The notes beneath the pieces are model-generated. The model searched no databases and was not told where the DNA came from. It saw only the letters and a list, made by a program, of their open reading frames with translations. From Carposina sasakii (Eukaryota > Arthropoda > Insecta > Lepidoptera > Carposinidae), in the NCBI GenBank assembly GCA_014607495.2, contig CP053152.1, positions 248,001 to 312,000 of the forward strand: a stretch of 64,000 nt of DNA. The letters are read 5' to 3'. Shown here piece by piece: positions 29,890 to 39,427 of this stretch (positions within the stretch are counted from its first letter, which is position 1; each line of letters opens with the position of its first letter). A program made the position numbers and the translations under genes.

Positions 29890-31107
29890 ATGGAGGCAGT
29901 GGAAGAAGTAGAGCTGCTGGGCTCGGGGAACTACTCGCTGTACATGGGGAACGGGTCCATGAACGGTTCCTTCGGCGCCTGTCCCAACGCCAACATCCCA
30001 GCAGTGGCCGTCCTGACCCAGATCCTGTACGGCCTCGTCTGCGTGGTCGGCTTGCTAGGCAACACCCTGGTCATCTACGTGGTGCTGCGCTACTCCAAGA
30101 TGCAGACCGTCACTAACATGTACATCGTCAACCTCGCCATTGCCGACGAGTGCTTCCTCATCGGCATCCCGTTCCTGATCGTCACGATGTACCTCCGCGC
30201 GTGGCCCTTCGGTGGCTTCATGTGCAAAGCCTACATGATCTCCACCGGCATCAACCAGTTCACCAGCAGTATTTTCCTCTGCATCATGAGCGCGGACAGA
30301 TACATAGCGGTGTGTCACCCGATAGCCGCACCGCGCTTGCGCACTCCGTTCGTATCGCGCGTCGTCTCGGCGGCCGCCTGGACTGCGTCCGCTCTCGTCA
30401 TGATCCCGATCTTCATGTATACGACTCTCGTCGAGACCGAGAACGGCCTCTCATGCAACATAGTCTGGCCTGAGAGCGAGCTCACGAAGGGACAGGCCTC
30501 GTTTATTCTCTACTCCTTCGCTCTAGGCTTCGCCGCGCCGCTGACCCTCATCTTTATATTCTACTGCCTCGTTATACGTAAGCTTAAGACAGTTGGACCA
30601 AAAAATAAGTCTAAGGAGAAGAAACGGTCCCACAGAAAGGTGACCAAGCTAGTACTGACAGTGATCGCTGTATACGTGTTATGCTGGCTGCCCTACTGGG
30701 CGTTCCAAGTGGCGCTGATCTACTCGAAGCCGACGGAGTGCGTGAGTCGCATCACCGTGACGGTGTTCCTCATCGCCGCCTGCTTCAGCTACAGCAACTC
30801 CGCCATGAACCCGATCCTGTACGCGTTCCTCTCGGACAACTTCAAGAAGAGCTTCCTCAAGGCGTGCACGTGCGCTGCGGGCAAGGACGTCAATGCCACG
30901 CTGCACGTTGAGAACAGCGTGATCCCGCGCAAGCGAGCGGCGAGGGCGCAGGCGCGGGCGGTGGAGCTGAGGAGTACGGGAGCTGCGGCGGGGGCGCCCG
31001 GAGGTGGCCGGTCTGACTCCACGGCGCTGACGTCACGCTCCGCGGCTGAGGAGAGGCCGCTGGCGCCGCTGATAGCGCCCAACGGCCTTTCCCACTCGCG
31101 GCTCTGA
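29890..31107 (+). CDS. AstC-R: Allatostatin-C receptor (somatostatin-type neuropeptide GPCR)
   Basis: Rhodopsin-class receptor, 405 aa, predicted at the plasma membrane. Insect AstC receptors bind allatostatin-C peptides and usually couple to Gi/o (family knowledge). Visible: N-glycosylation sites N14, N21 and N25; GN in TM1 (57-58); LAIAD in TM2 (D86); the C112-C189 disulfide pair; DRY 136-138 followed by IAVCHPI; a basic third loop (231-250); CWLPYW in TM6 (265-270); NPILY in TM7 (307-311); Cys326/328 as possible palmitoylation sites. TM blocks such as YSKMQTVTNMYIVNLAIAD match the AstC-R/somatostatin branch. The start at 29890 has a strong context (A at -3, G at +4) and an in-frame stop upstream; an earlier TTG (29866) is rejected. 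The tail (about 340-405) is Ala/Arg/Gly-rich and GC-rich. The coding exon is uninterrupted. The orthologous subtype is uncertain. Confidence 0.95.
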   Translation: MEAVEEVELLGSGNYSLYMGNGSMNGSFGACPNANIPAVAVLTQILYGLVCVVGLLGNTLVIYVVLRYSKMQTVTNMYIVNLAIADECFLIGIPFLIVTMYLRAWPFGGFMCKAYMISTGINQFTSSIFLCIMSADRYIAVCHPIAAPRLRTPFVSRVVSAAAWTASALVMIPIFMYTTLVETENGLSCNIVWPESELTKGQASFILYSFALGFAAPLTLIFIFYCLVIRKLKTVGPKNKSKEKKRSHRKVTKLVLTVIAVYVLCWLPYWAFQVALIYSKPTECVSRITVTVFLIAACFSYSNSAMNPILYAFLSDNFKKSFLKACTCAAGKDVNATLHVENSVIPRKRAARAQARAVELRSTGAAAGAPGGGRSDSTALTSRSAAEERPLAPLIAPNGLSHSRL

Positions 31108-31182
31108 GTGCGGGCCCCGCGCCTCCGCGAGCCATCCAGCGTCGTCGCGGAGGAAGACACCCTCATCATCTCCATTGACTAG
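31108..31182 (+). other. In-frame open stretch after the receptor stop
   Basis: After TGA (31105-31107) the frame stays open for 24 codons to TAG. It ends ...SSVVAEEDTLIISID, which looks protein-like. It could be translated by readthrough, or be a remnant of a longer ancestral tail. The base after UGA is G, which is not the most favoured readthrough context. Confidence 0.3.
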
Positions 31183-31423
31183 ACTGCCGTGACCCCACCC
31201 CGCTCGCGGCCCAGACTCCCCGCGCCGCCCCGAGACCCGAGCCCGTCTCGAGGCGCGCGCGCCGGCCCGGGTCAGCTGACCCCGACGACAGAAGTTTCGC
31301 GAACAGTTAGTGAGTTATGAGGCACAGTTTTCGGACTAGGGTTGTAACAATGAATTTATTAAACTAGTTTTTTATCGCACAGCGAGGTTAAGTACCGTTT
31401 GTACGATTGTTTTCCTGTAAAAA

Positions 31424-31442
31424 TGTACATATCGTGTAAATA
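31424..31442 (+). promoter_or_regulatory. Two Pumilio-type motifs (TGTANATA)
   Basis: TGTACATA at 31424 and TGTAAATA at 31435, 11 nt apart, within 50 nt of the poly(A) signal. They match the consensus bound by Pumilio proteins; in AT-rich sequence one could be chance. Confidence 0.35.
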
Positions 31443-31471
31443 TTTACAAATTGTAATAATGTGAAAATTGT

Positions 31472-31477
31472 AATAAA
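31472..31477 (+). terminator. Polyadenylation signal AATAAA
   Basis: Canonical hexamer 365 nt after the stop, followed by GTTCGTGAGT and GCGTGTTTATTGATGTG, a fair downstream GT-rich element. Confidence 0.6.
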
Positions 31478-31495
31478 ATTACGTTCGTGAGTATA

Positions 31496-31945
31496 AAGCG
31501 TGTTTATTGATGTGACGTGGAAGTATACAATCTAAAATGAAAACAGACAATATACATATAATTTCATCCATATTATAGGAACTTTCAGGTATAACCACGG
31601 CATGCCACAGAATTACTATTTACATATATAATTACTATATTCAGCCATGAATATTTATTTTTAATAATCACCATATTTCATCAGGATCCGTCGAGCAAGG
31701 CATTCATTGATATTCAGAACCATAGCAAGGATCAGTGTAATCCGCGTCACGTGAGCAGCTAACATCAGCAGGAACCATCAAATCTACATTTACCTGCACG
31801 TAACTACTCATCGCCATTCTTTGGTTTGGCGGATTGGCGATCACTGCGATAGATACAACTATTAAACTTATATCTTATTGAGAATTCTGGGCATTGGCAT
31901 TTAGTTGGATTCGAGATTCTACAAGTGCCCTCTAATACAGATTGA
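31496..31945. other. Intergenic, nothing recognised
   Basis: AT-rich sequence between the receptor 3' end and a SINE-D. Confidence 0.35.
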
Positions 31946-32173
31946 CGGCCGATTGGTGTAGTAAGTAGTGACCCTGCCTGCGACGCCATAGGTCCTGGGT
32001 TCGAATCCCGGTAGGTGCAAACATTGATATGATGAATATCGATGTTTGTTTCCGAGTCATGGATTCTACTATGTATTTATATACCGTTGCTTGTACCGAC
32101 GACACAAGCCTTAAGGATCTTAGTGTGGGACTAGGTTATGTGTTGTGTAGTGTGTGAAAAAAAAAAAAAAAAA
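31946..32173 (+). mobile_element. SINE-D, tRNA-derived, with poly(A) tail
   Basis: GGCCGATTGGTGTAGTAAGT (box A) and CTGGGTTCGAATCCCGGTAG (box B, consensus GGTTCGAATCC), then GATGAATATCGATGTTTGTT, CACGACACAAG-like blocks, TGTTGTGTAGTGTGTG and a run of 15 A. Copies at 33701 and 49774. The A tail is unusually homogeneous, which suggests a recent insertion. Confidence 0.75.
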
Positions 32174-32203
32174 CATACATGCCCAGCTACGAGTACATAC
32201 AGC

Positions 32204-32475
32204 CATAGAGGAATAAGATTTCATAGAGTGCTAATGTCATACTAACTGTTTCGATGCACCATTAGACTTTTCAGTGCCTCACAATTCCAGTTCTTGACAC
32301 TTAGATTCTATTAGTGTAATGTATAGTAATGTACTACATTACTAATGTATTGTAACGTATAGTAATTCAATCTAAGTCTCAAGGACTGGAATTGTGAGGC
32401 ACCGAAAAGTCTAATGGTGCATCGAAACTGTTAGTATGACATTAGCACTCCATGTCTACATCTTATTCCTCTATG
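32204..32475. repeat. Long palindrome, about 115-130-bp arms
   Basis: CATAGAGGAATAAGA at 32204 and TCTTATTCCTCTATG ending at 32475 are the outer edges. Inner blocks GTGCTAATGTCATACTAACT, TCGATGCACCATTAGACTTT and TGCCTCACAATTCCAGT are inverted on the right. Little loop remains. Single copy in the window; probably a foldback MITE. Confidence 0.75.
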
Positions 32476-33066
32476 ATACAGCTTTCTACGCCCAGTACTT
32501 CAGTCACGTACGCACTTATATGGGAAACCTTGTTCTATTACGGGTAACATGAAAACCAGCTGAGGGTTCAATCACTCCTATTAATAAAGAAGTACATAGT
32601 TACTTATTGCTAAGAAAATTCTTAAATCGGACATTATTTGACACTAGACTTCATGAACTTTAATTATAATAAAATTATGGCCGTAGACTCTGTTTCATTA
32701 AAATTCTTTTTCTTCTTAAAATGACAATAATCAATTAATTAAGTGAAAGTAATTATATGTTCTTATAGATAAGGGTGATAGAATCCCATTTAGTAAATGC
32801 GTATATTAAACGTAGACTTGTAAAAAAGCGATGATAATAGATATATCCTCTTTTCATTGTGTATTCAGAGTTACCAAAAATAGTCCATCAGCTTAATAGA
32901 ATTCGATTACTTGGAGTAGATTAATGGTTCAGTGTAAAGAGTAATACATTACGAGTGGTAGATTCAATGTGCCCCTTGGGATTAAAGACGTAGGTACATG
33001 GAGGAGGTATACAGTGGGGCTGCGATAACCTATGTGGTCCTACTTCCGCGTAGAATTTATTAGCTA
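32476..33066. other. No recognised feature
   Basis: AT-rich. Confidence 0.35.
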
Positions 33067-33194
33067 TATAGGGTGTGACATAAGAGGTATGTTATTTTAA
33101 CTGTACAGGCATTTTTACCCGACTGCGCCAGAAGCATGTGGATATGTTCACTATAATGGCATTTCGCTTAACATACCCCTTTTGTTACACCCTG
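33067..33194. mobile_element. PAL-1 remnant fused to a TTTTTACCCGACTGCGCC block
   Basis: Left GGGTGTGACATAAGAGGTAT and right TTCGCTTAACATACCCCTTT TGTTACACCCTG are PAL-1 ends. The middle carries the edge motif of the 11481 element at 33109, so the core was replaced or invaded. Confidence 0.5.
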
Positions 33195-33417
33195 TATAGC
33201 AGAGCAACTATTCCAGTGTGAGCTGCTAACTACAACAGAACTACGCGTGTAAAGCGTTCAGCTAAGGAGAGAGGACTTATTTTTTAAATTTATGGATGTT
33301 GTACTTGAAATCTATTGTGTAAGTATTTTCTATACAACCAATTAGCTAGATACTTATCTAGCCAAGAGTTCGAAGATCGACTTTGCAACAGAACTCTGAT
33401 CACTAATTTATTTATCA
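33195..33417. other. No recognised feature
   Basis: Spacer between PAL-1 copies. Confidence 0.3.
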
Positions 33418-33580
33418 TACAGGATGTAACAAAAAGGGTATTTAAAGCGAAAAGCTACGTAAATAGCCCACTGTAGAGAACCTATCCACAAAATTTGAGA
33501 CTGGAAATCACATGTTTATTTTTCCCGATAGTATGGAGAATTTTTAAATATCTCAGGAATTTTCATACCATCTTGAAAAA
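33418..33580. mobile_element. PAL-1 left half
   Basis: CAGGATGTAACAAAAAGGGT through GACTGGAAATCACATGTTTA to CCATCTTGAAAAAGT. The right arm is missing; the inverted repeat at 33580 begins where it stops. Confidence 0.6.
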
Positions 33581-33997
33581 GTACTGATTATCTTTTGACA
33601 CGAAACTAGGTAGGTAACTTCATTATGGGACCAACTCCGAAATAGTGAAAAAAAAAATCAACTGTTCCACACAATACATAAGTTGTATTTTTTTTTTGTC
33701 GGCCGATTGGCTTAGTTGGTAGTGGCCCTGCCTGCGACGCCATAGGTCCTGGGTTCGTATCCCGGTAGGTGCAAACATTGATGTGATGAATATTGATGTT
33801 TGTTTCCGAGCCATGGATGTTTATATGTATTATCTATATATTTATATACCGTTGCTTAGCACCCACGACACAAGACCTCAGGGATCTTAGTGTGGGTCTA
33901 GGTCAATATGTTGTGTAGTGTGTGAATATTTATTATTATTATTATTTATTTATATTTTTACCTACCTAGTTTCGTGTCAAAAGATAATTAGTACTTT
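33580..33997. repeat. Inverted repeat (about 38-bp arms) enclosing a SINE-D
   Basis: TGATTATCTTTTGACACGAA ACTAGGTAGGTAA at 33587-33619 and TTACCTACCTAGTTTCGTGT CAAAAGATAATTA at 33957-33990 are inverted with about one mismatch. The SINE-D at 33701-33955 fills most of the space between them. Confidence 0.65.
33701..33955 (+). mobile_element. SINE-D, tRNA-derived
   Basis: GGCCGATTGGCTTAGTTGGT, box B GGGTTCGTATCCCGGTAG, GTGATGAATATTGATGTTTG, and a tail of TATT/ATT units. It differs from 31946 mainly in its tail. A - strand frame across it is a shadow. Confidence 0.75.
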
Positions 33998-34008
33998 ATA
34001 TATATATA

Positions 34009-34268
34009 CAGGGTGTAACGGAAAGGGTATGTTAAGCGAAAAGCTATGTAAATAGCCTACTATAGAGAACCTATTTCCAAAATTTGAGACTCGAAATCAA
34101 AAGTTTACTTTTCAAGATTGTATGAACATTCCTGAGTTGTTTCGGAATTCTCCATACTATCTGGAAAAATAAACATCTGATTTCGAGTCTGAAATTTTGT
34201 GGGTAGGTTCCTTATAGTGGGCTATTTACATAGCTTTTCGCTTAACATACCCCTTTTGTTACGCCCTG
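34009..34268. mobile_element. PAL-1 palindromic MITE, complete (260 bp)
   Basis: CAGGGTGTAACGGAAAGGGT to CCCCTTTTGTTACGCCCTG with TA on each side. The arms pair over nearly the whole length; the centre is near AATTCTCCATACTATCTGG. Best reference copy in the window with 49432. Confidence 0.8.
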
Positions 34269-34411
34269 TATAGGAAATAAAAACAGAATTTCAATAATGA
34301 AATATGCAAAAATAACCAGATTTTTTATATTATTTTCCGAAAGAATGTTGTTTTATCAAACATCAGCTGCATCTCCTAAGTTGGCTAAGACCTATCCTTA
34401 GGAGGGTGAGA
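34269..34411. other. No recognised feature
   Basis: Spacer. Confidence 0.3.
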
Positions 34412-34498
34412 TCCGATAAAAAAGGATTTCCTGAAACTCCCACGGGCACAGGAAAAATGGGGATTCCAAAGCGGACTAAGTCGTAGGCGGCCGCTAGT
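34412..34498 (+). mobile_element. HEL-type 3' end fragment
   Basis: AGGATTTCCTGAAACTCCCA CGGG, then GCGGACTAAGTCGTAGGCGG CCGCTAG|T. It carries the same CCCGTGGGAA-type unit as the tandem array at 9839, in reverse. Confidence 0.5.
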
Positions 34499-34782
34499 AT
34501 CCTATACAGTCCAGCCACTAATCTAACATATAAACGGCAATCAATCCAGCAAAAAGCATGTTCCATTAGGCGGAGGATTCTTCCATTGAATGCCTGTCAG
34601 ATTTGAGGAATGTTCAGTCAATCACGGCGAGCGCGGACAATGCGGGCAGCTCGCTGTTTGTAGGAGTAGGGTTTGTTCACATGGTGTGGTGATATTAGCG
34701 TTATGGTACCGTGATTTCAAGTAAGTAAAGGTATTATTAGCTAAGGCAATACCTGGATATCATCTACTATATTCTATCTATA
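34499..34782. other. No recognised feature
   Basis: Spacer. Confidence 0.3.
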
Positions 34783-35108
34783 CAGGATGTTTTTTTGTGG
34801 CCACCATTAACAAAGGGTACATACATTTTTTTGATTTTTTTTTTAAATTACTTGATCGGGCAAAATTTATAGTGTCTAGTGTTTCTGTTAGTTTTTTTAT
34901 AGACAGATATTAATTATTTCTCGTGAAAAAATCTTGCTACGCGAGTCTATGTGCATTTATGCAGAAAAGCGCAGTCTATTTACTCAACTTTGGACCCTAA
35001 TATTTTGGAAACCAGACACTTCCCAGGTAGGCTTCCACGGAGAAAAATGATCGTGATGATGAGGAGATTCCGTAGTTTTCGGGAACGTTGACGACCAAAA
35101 ATCATCTG
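34783..35108. mobile_element. MITE-N
   Basis: CAGGATGTTTTTTTGTGGCC start; CAGATATTAATTATTTCTCG, GAAACCAGACACTTCCCAGG, GAGGAGATTCCGTAGTTTTC; end CCAAAAATCATCTGTA with the CCTG lost. It abuts the next PAL-1. Confidence 0.7.
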
Positions 35109-35114
35109 TATATA

Positions 35115-35417
35115 CAGGATGTAATAAAAGGGGAATATGGTCGATTCCGACAGTCACACTTAAACGGAAACGTAAAATTAGTCCTGCCTGTCCTTTTCTC
35201 TCCCAGCCATTTATATTAAGAACGGAGAGAGATAGACCTGACTAAGATTAGGTTTAGGTTTAAGTATGACTGCCGGAATCGAAGCGAAATTCTATGAAAA
35301 TGGCCTATATAAATTTGAGACTCGAAATACATGTTTTACGAGTCTTTATAAAGATTGAATGAACATTCTTAAGCTTTTTAGGAATTCTCCATACTATTAA
35401 AAAAATAATAAACATGT
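35115..35417. mobile_element. PAL-1 containing a PAL-2 insertion, right end truncated
   Basis: CAGGATGTAATAAAAGGGGA is interrupted at about 35137 by PAL-2 and resumes GCGAAATTCTATG at 35283. The right arm stops after AATAAACATGTG. Confidence 0.65.
35139..35282. mobile_element. PAL-2 palindromic MITE nested in PAL-1
   Basis: GGTCGATTCCGACAGTCACA to TGACTGCCGGAATCGA. Its boundaries match those of the other two copies. Confidence 0.75.
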
Positions 35418-36382
35418 GTAAGCTAAACCATGCCTAAATTTGAAAGATAATCCATACATTTGGCTGTTAAATGTCATTTTTGTGTCTATCTTTAGACACG
35501 GCTTTGTAATAATTTGCACCCCTGTGTAACCTTTGTAATAGTTTGTAACCTTCAGGTTATGTCCCACCTATGCATATAAAGGGAGTATAGGTAGTGAGCA
35601 TGTTCCTTTATACCAATGTTATACGCCTTTAAAAGGCAATGTATCGGAAATAGGAACGTTTGAGACGCGAGACGCGACATTAATCATGTCGTGTGACGTC
35701 ACAAACGGCCAGCTTGGATTGGCAACAAACGCTTTTGTTGTTACAATGTTACACAAATATATGTAACATTTCTTTTACATATAAAATTGGATAGGTATTA
35801 TTACGTTGTGATAGAATTAAATCTTACTGATTAGTTTTGTCAATTTGAGATGATTATACTCATCACAAAATAAAGGCCCGTTTTTACAGTTCACGCCCAT
35901 AAATATTTCTAGTTTTTACTGATCGAAATGTTCCGAATGTAATTACATTTTTTATTGATGGGTACCGCCCACTCGGCTAAGTGCTGTGCATACGATTTTT
36001 TCATATTGTCCACAGAATATTAATAATCGGTTAAGGAAAAAAACAAATCGATCAAGATATTTATATAAAAAACTAGCTAATAGAATATACAGTAGCCTAA
36101 ATGTTATTTCAGACTATAATATAACTTTTCTCTGGTCTAGATTTCAGCCTGATCCGTCAAGCTGTTACTGCTGCTTTTTAGGAGTGTGTGAAATAAATGA
36201 CGCGGCTTTTTAAATATAAAAAAAAATTCAGACCACGTGACCACACGAAAAATCCAATGATATGGGCGGAACTTATCAGGATAGATTTTTTATTTGTATC
36301 TACCCATTTATATATTGTGAGAGGCTCGTAGTAGGTAGTTTGTGTTCAGCAGTGGATTTAGCATAGCTTAAATAATTATCAT
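35418..36382. other. Mostly unrecognised
   Basis: Contains a ATATAAAGGGAGTATAG stretch (35575) and a CGAGACGCGACA cluster with GTGACGTCAC (35693). No ORF of note. Might be an LTR or a promoter but lacks the paired structure to call it. Confidence 0.3.
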
Positions 36383-36523
36383 GATCTTCTTCTTCTGCCT
36401 ATTGCAGTCCACTGCTGGACGTAGGCCTCCCCCAGGGCACGCCACAAGGCTACTGCCACAGGGGGATTTTGTGGGCAGGCGGGTTGGTGACCGCAGTGTG
36501 ATTTTCGGACTATGTTGTCAGTA
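36383..36523 (-). mobile_element. RTE-a LINE 3' end, reverse copy
   Basis: + strand CTTCTTCTTCTGCCTATTGC AGTCCACTGCTGGACGTAGG, then GGGCACGCCACAAGGCTACT and GGTTGGTGACCGCAGTGTG. The + strand frame is a shadow. Confidence 0.7.
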
Positions 36524-36559
36524 CATGATCATGAACTTGAAATTATCTCTTTATTTTGA

Positions 36560-36690
36560 ACTAGCGGCGGCACCTGTGCAAAGCCGGGGAGCGTCCTTAG
36601 TTATACATGTAAACGATCCTCTTGAATTACTCTAGCGTAGTTTTAAAGATCAAAGCATAGATAAGGACAGACAGGTAGCGGGAAGCTACT
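36560..36690 (-). mobile_element. HEL-A-type short repeat
   Basis: ACTAGCGGCGGCACCTGTGC AAAGCCGGG start and GGGAAGCTACTTTATTTTAT end. Related to 22022 and 4189. Confidence 0.45.
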
Positions 36691-38022
36691 TTATTTTATC
36701 AAATGTACATATAGGTAGTGAAAAAAAATCTGATTATTTTTTACAATCCTTTAACGGTAAAAGAGATAAAATAATATGGTTTGTGTTTATAATTCAATTG
36801 GTTTTTTATTTGTAAATCGGAAAATATGTCCTAAAACAATATTCTGATGTTATTACTAGCTGTTCTCGACGAATGCGTCCATGTGAAGTACCTAGAGAAA
36901 AAAGCAAAAAAAAAAAAACTACCACATTTTTTCATTAAGTATACGCTGTGTGGAATAATAATGTTATTCCTTTCAAACAAAAATAATGTAGGATTTCACA
37001 ACGATATTTATAGCATAATATCGCCTTTGAAATAAAAATTAAAAAGAAAAATCTTGTAAAGATAATAAGCGACCGATTTTTACACTTGAAAAATATGGCA
37101 ACTATAAGTGTGAAAGTACCTATGTTTCTTTTTTCCACGAATGACGTAACTCCCAGGATAACTCTCACGAGTTCTAGAAATTGCGTTAAACGAAAATCCA
37201 GAGATGGATAGAGTACCCGAATCTCCTCGATTCTGAACAGTTTTCGAGTTCTGGTTTTTTGTACTTTACTTTTGCTCAGAACTATAGGTAGGTACACAAC
37301 AAAGTTATTCTTTCTTATACAAATAATACAAAGCATTTTCAATTCTAGAAAAAAGCGTAATCTACTGTACCTTTGTATATTAAGGAATTTGTTTTGTACG
37401 TTTACCTTGTCTACTGAAAAGTATTGAAAAGTGCATACGAGAGAATGCTTTAGAAACACTAAGAGTGCTTTATTAATGTAATAATGCTTTATTAATTTAA
37501 TGGCACCCTGAACCTAATTGTAATTCTATTAAAATAAAAAAATATCCGGAGTTTTTATTGATACATTTTTTTGGACATCACATAACATTTTACGTTAATT
37601 TCTGATATATCCATCTCCAATAGGTTTACGAGCTGGTACAAGTAGCGCAGCAGCTAGCAGGAGTCTCAGCATTTAGATATGCATGAGGCACTCGTACCTC
37701 CATAACATGCGGGAATCCTTCCTACGTCATTATTACACTAACGCCACTAGTGGTGCCGTAGCGGTTGGATTTGGGTGAGAATCGACATCTTTATTTTATA
37801 ATAGCCTTATTATGAAATCTGCGGTAATAGCGAAAATAATTAGAAGGAGGTATTTCGATTTCATTTAATATTTAAAAGACTAGAGTCTTTCTGTTGATGC
37901 ACCATGACACATTTCTAATACCCTACTCATTTCTCCGAAAATAATTGAACAATAAATGAATGTAGTAAGTAGTATTCAAACAATTGTTAGCAAACTCAGC
38001 GACACTACAGATGTTTCTTATT
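36691..38022. other. Unique-looking AT-rich sequence
   Basis: A - strand frame of 174 codons (36935-37459) lies here but its product is Phe/Ile/Lys-rich and of low complexity, as expected from AT-rich DNA. No other support. Confidence 0.3.
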
Positions 38023-38885
38023 AACCGACTTCAAAAAGGAGAGGTTATGTCTGTATGTTTATTTTTTTTAAATTATTTTATTATTTTTAATGTGTGTTAC
38101 CTCAGAACTCCGTCATTTATGAACCGATTTCAATTTTTTTTATAGTTGGTCATGGTATGCTTCCAAGTTGGTCCCATATTCACCATATCAGGATCTGATG
38201 ATGGGATCTTGGAGAAATCGAGGGCAATCCTCAAATATTGTAGGCACATGTAGTCTGTTTTTATACTTTTACTGAGCGTTTTGATCACCTACATATAAAA
38301 CATAACATCTGATGATGGAATCTCTAAGGAATCTAGGGATATCCTCAAATATAAAAGGCACGAGTAGTCCGTTTTTAGATTTTTATAGAGAATTTTGGTC
38401 AGCTACACATAATATAAAGGAAACGAGGGTCTGATGATGGAGCCGCCGAAAAACAGATAGGGGAACTTTTAGTAACAAAATCCCCCTATGGCAGGGGGAG
38501 GCCTAGGTCCAGAGTAGTGGACTGCAATAGGCCTATGAAGATGGAGATAATAAGATAATAAAGATTATAAATTAAGTCGTGTGTAATTATATGTTCCGTT
38601 AAGCCGTGTCCTAAGTAAGATGGTTATGGTAAGAGGAAGAGGTAAAATGATTGGGAACAGGGCAGGAAGAAGGAGTGTAATTATATGTTGCTTATATTGT
38701 CAGACGTCAAATTTCGAAGCCTAGTCATTTCTCTCTGTACTCTTTCGTCATGTGGCCGATTTAATAATTTGCTGGCATCTAAATCTGACAATATTATGCC
38801 TTCTAAACTTCGTACACGGCATAACGTAACATATATTTTAGCAAAATTTTACTTTAGTTTTGGCTCATAGGGGAGGAAGTCGGTT
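38023..38885. mobile_element. Element with AACCGACTTC inverted ends
   Basis: AACCGACTTCAAAAAGGAG (38023) and CATAGGGGAGGAAGTCGGTT (to 38885) are inverted. Internal GATCTGATGATGG... is repeated about three times (38192, 38307, 38429). Fragments of RTE-a (38490-38540, GGGGGAGGCCTAGGTCCAG) and RTE-b (38650-38675, GGGAACAGGGCAGGAAG) lie inside. No intact ORF. Confidence 0.5.
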
Positions 38886-39370
38886 TTTCGTTTTAAAAAA
38901 AATATTTTTCATTACAGTACGAGTATGTTTAATAAAATTCCACCCATTGCCGCTATTTTAAAATAACTTTAGATGAATAGATAGATATGTACTGATATAA
39001 TAAAATCAGAAATAGGACCCATAGGTGTGCCCATAGCATGTACTAGTACCTAACACGAATACAATTAATTACATGAACTGCGTGTTCTTACATTTAATAT
39101 TGACTACAATTTCCCTTTTAATTAGCTCTATTGATTTTACTTTCAGTTGAGTACATTTTAAATCTCGCTGTTTTCTGTTGATAAAATTTAATTAAATTTC
39201 GCCAGAAATTTGGACTTTTTGCATAATTTGCAAGTTAGCAAGATTTGTGTTGACCTTGTCTGAATATTTGGGTTGGTGTGCTTTTCCGGCTTCCCAGTTT
39301 TGACCTCAAAATCTAAAAACGGCCATGTAAAGAGGGTTAAGAGGGTCCCATAAGAGTAGGCATAGGCAGA
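38886..39370. other. No recognised feature
   Basis: AT-rich. Confidence 0.3.
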
Positions 39371-39427
39371 GATCCGAGGGTCAGTGGAGGGTGTAGGGCC
39401 AGGTGGTGGGCGCACCCATAGTGAATA
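39371..39427 (+). repeat. Single arm of the 13739 hairpin family
   Basis: GATCCGAGGGTCAGTGGAGG GTGTAGGGCC to ACCCATAGTGAAT. The opposite arm is absent. Confidence 0.6.

Larger units (their letters stand above)
31108..31495 (+). other. 3'UTR of the receptor gene
   Basis: The first 160 nt are very GC- and CpG-rich (CGCGCGCGCCGGCCCGGG), the rest AT-rich. It ends near the AATAAA at 31472 followed by a GT-rich stretch. The exact cleavage site is inferred. Confidence 0.55.

Noticed and set aside
30055..31175. Several antisense and out-of-frame ORFs over the receptor
   Set aside because: They are open because the coding exon is GC-rich; products are Arg/Ala/His-rich and resemble nothing. Shadows of the receptor gene.
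35560..35720. Possible solo LTR with TATA-like ATATAAAGGG
   Set aside because: No paired LTR, TG...CA ends or target duplication could be found by eye.
36935..37459. 174-codon - strand ORF
   Set aside because: Phe/Ile/Lys-rich, no domain, AT-rich DNA; no start context or splice signals.
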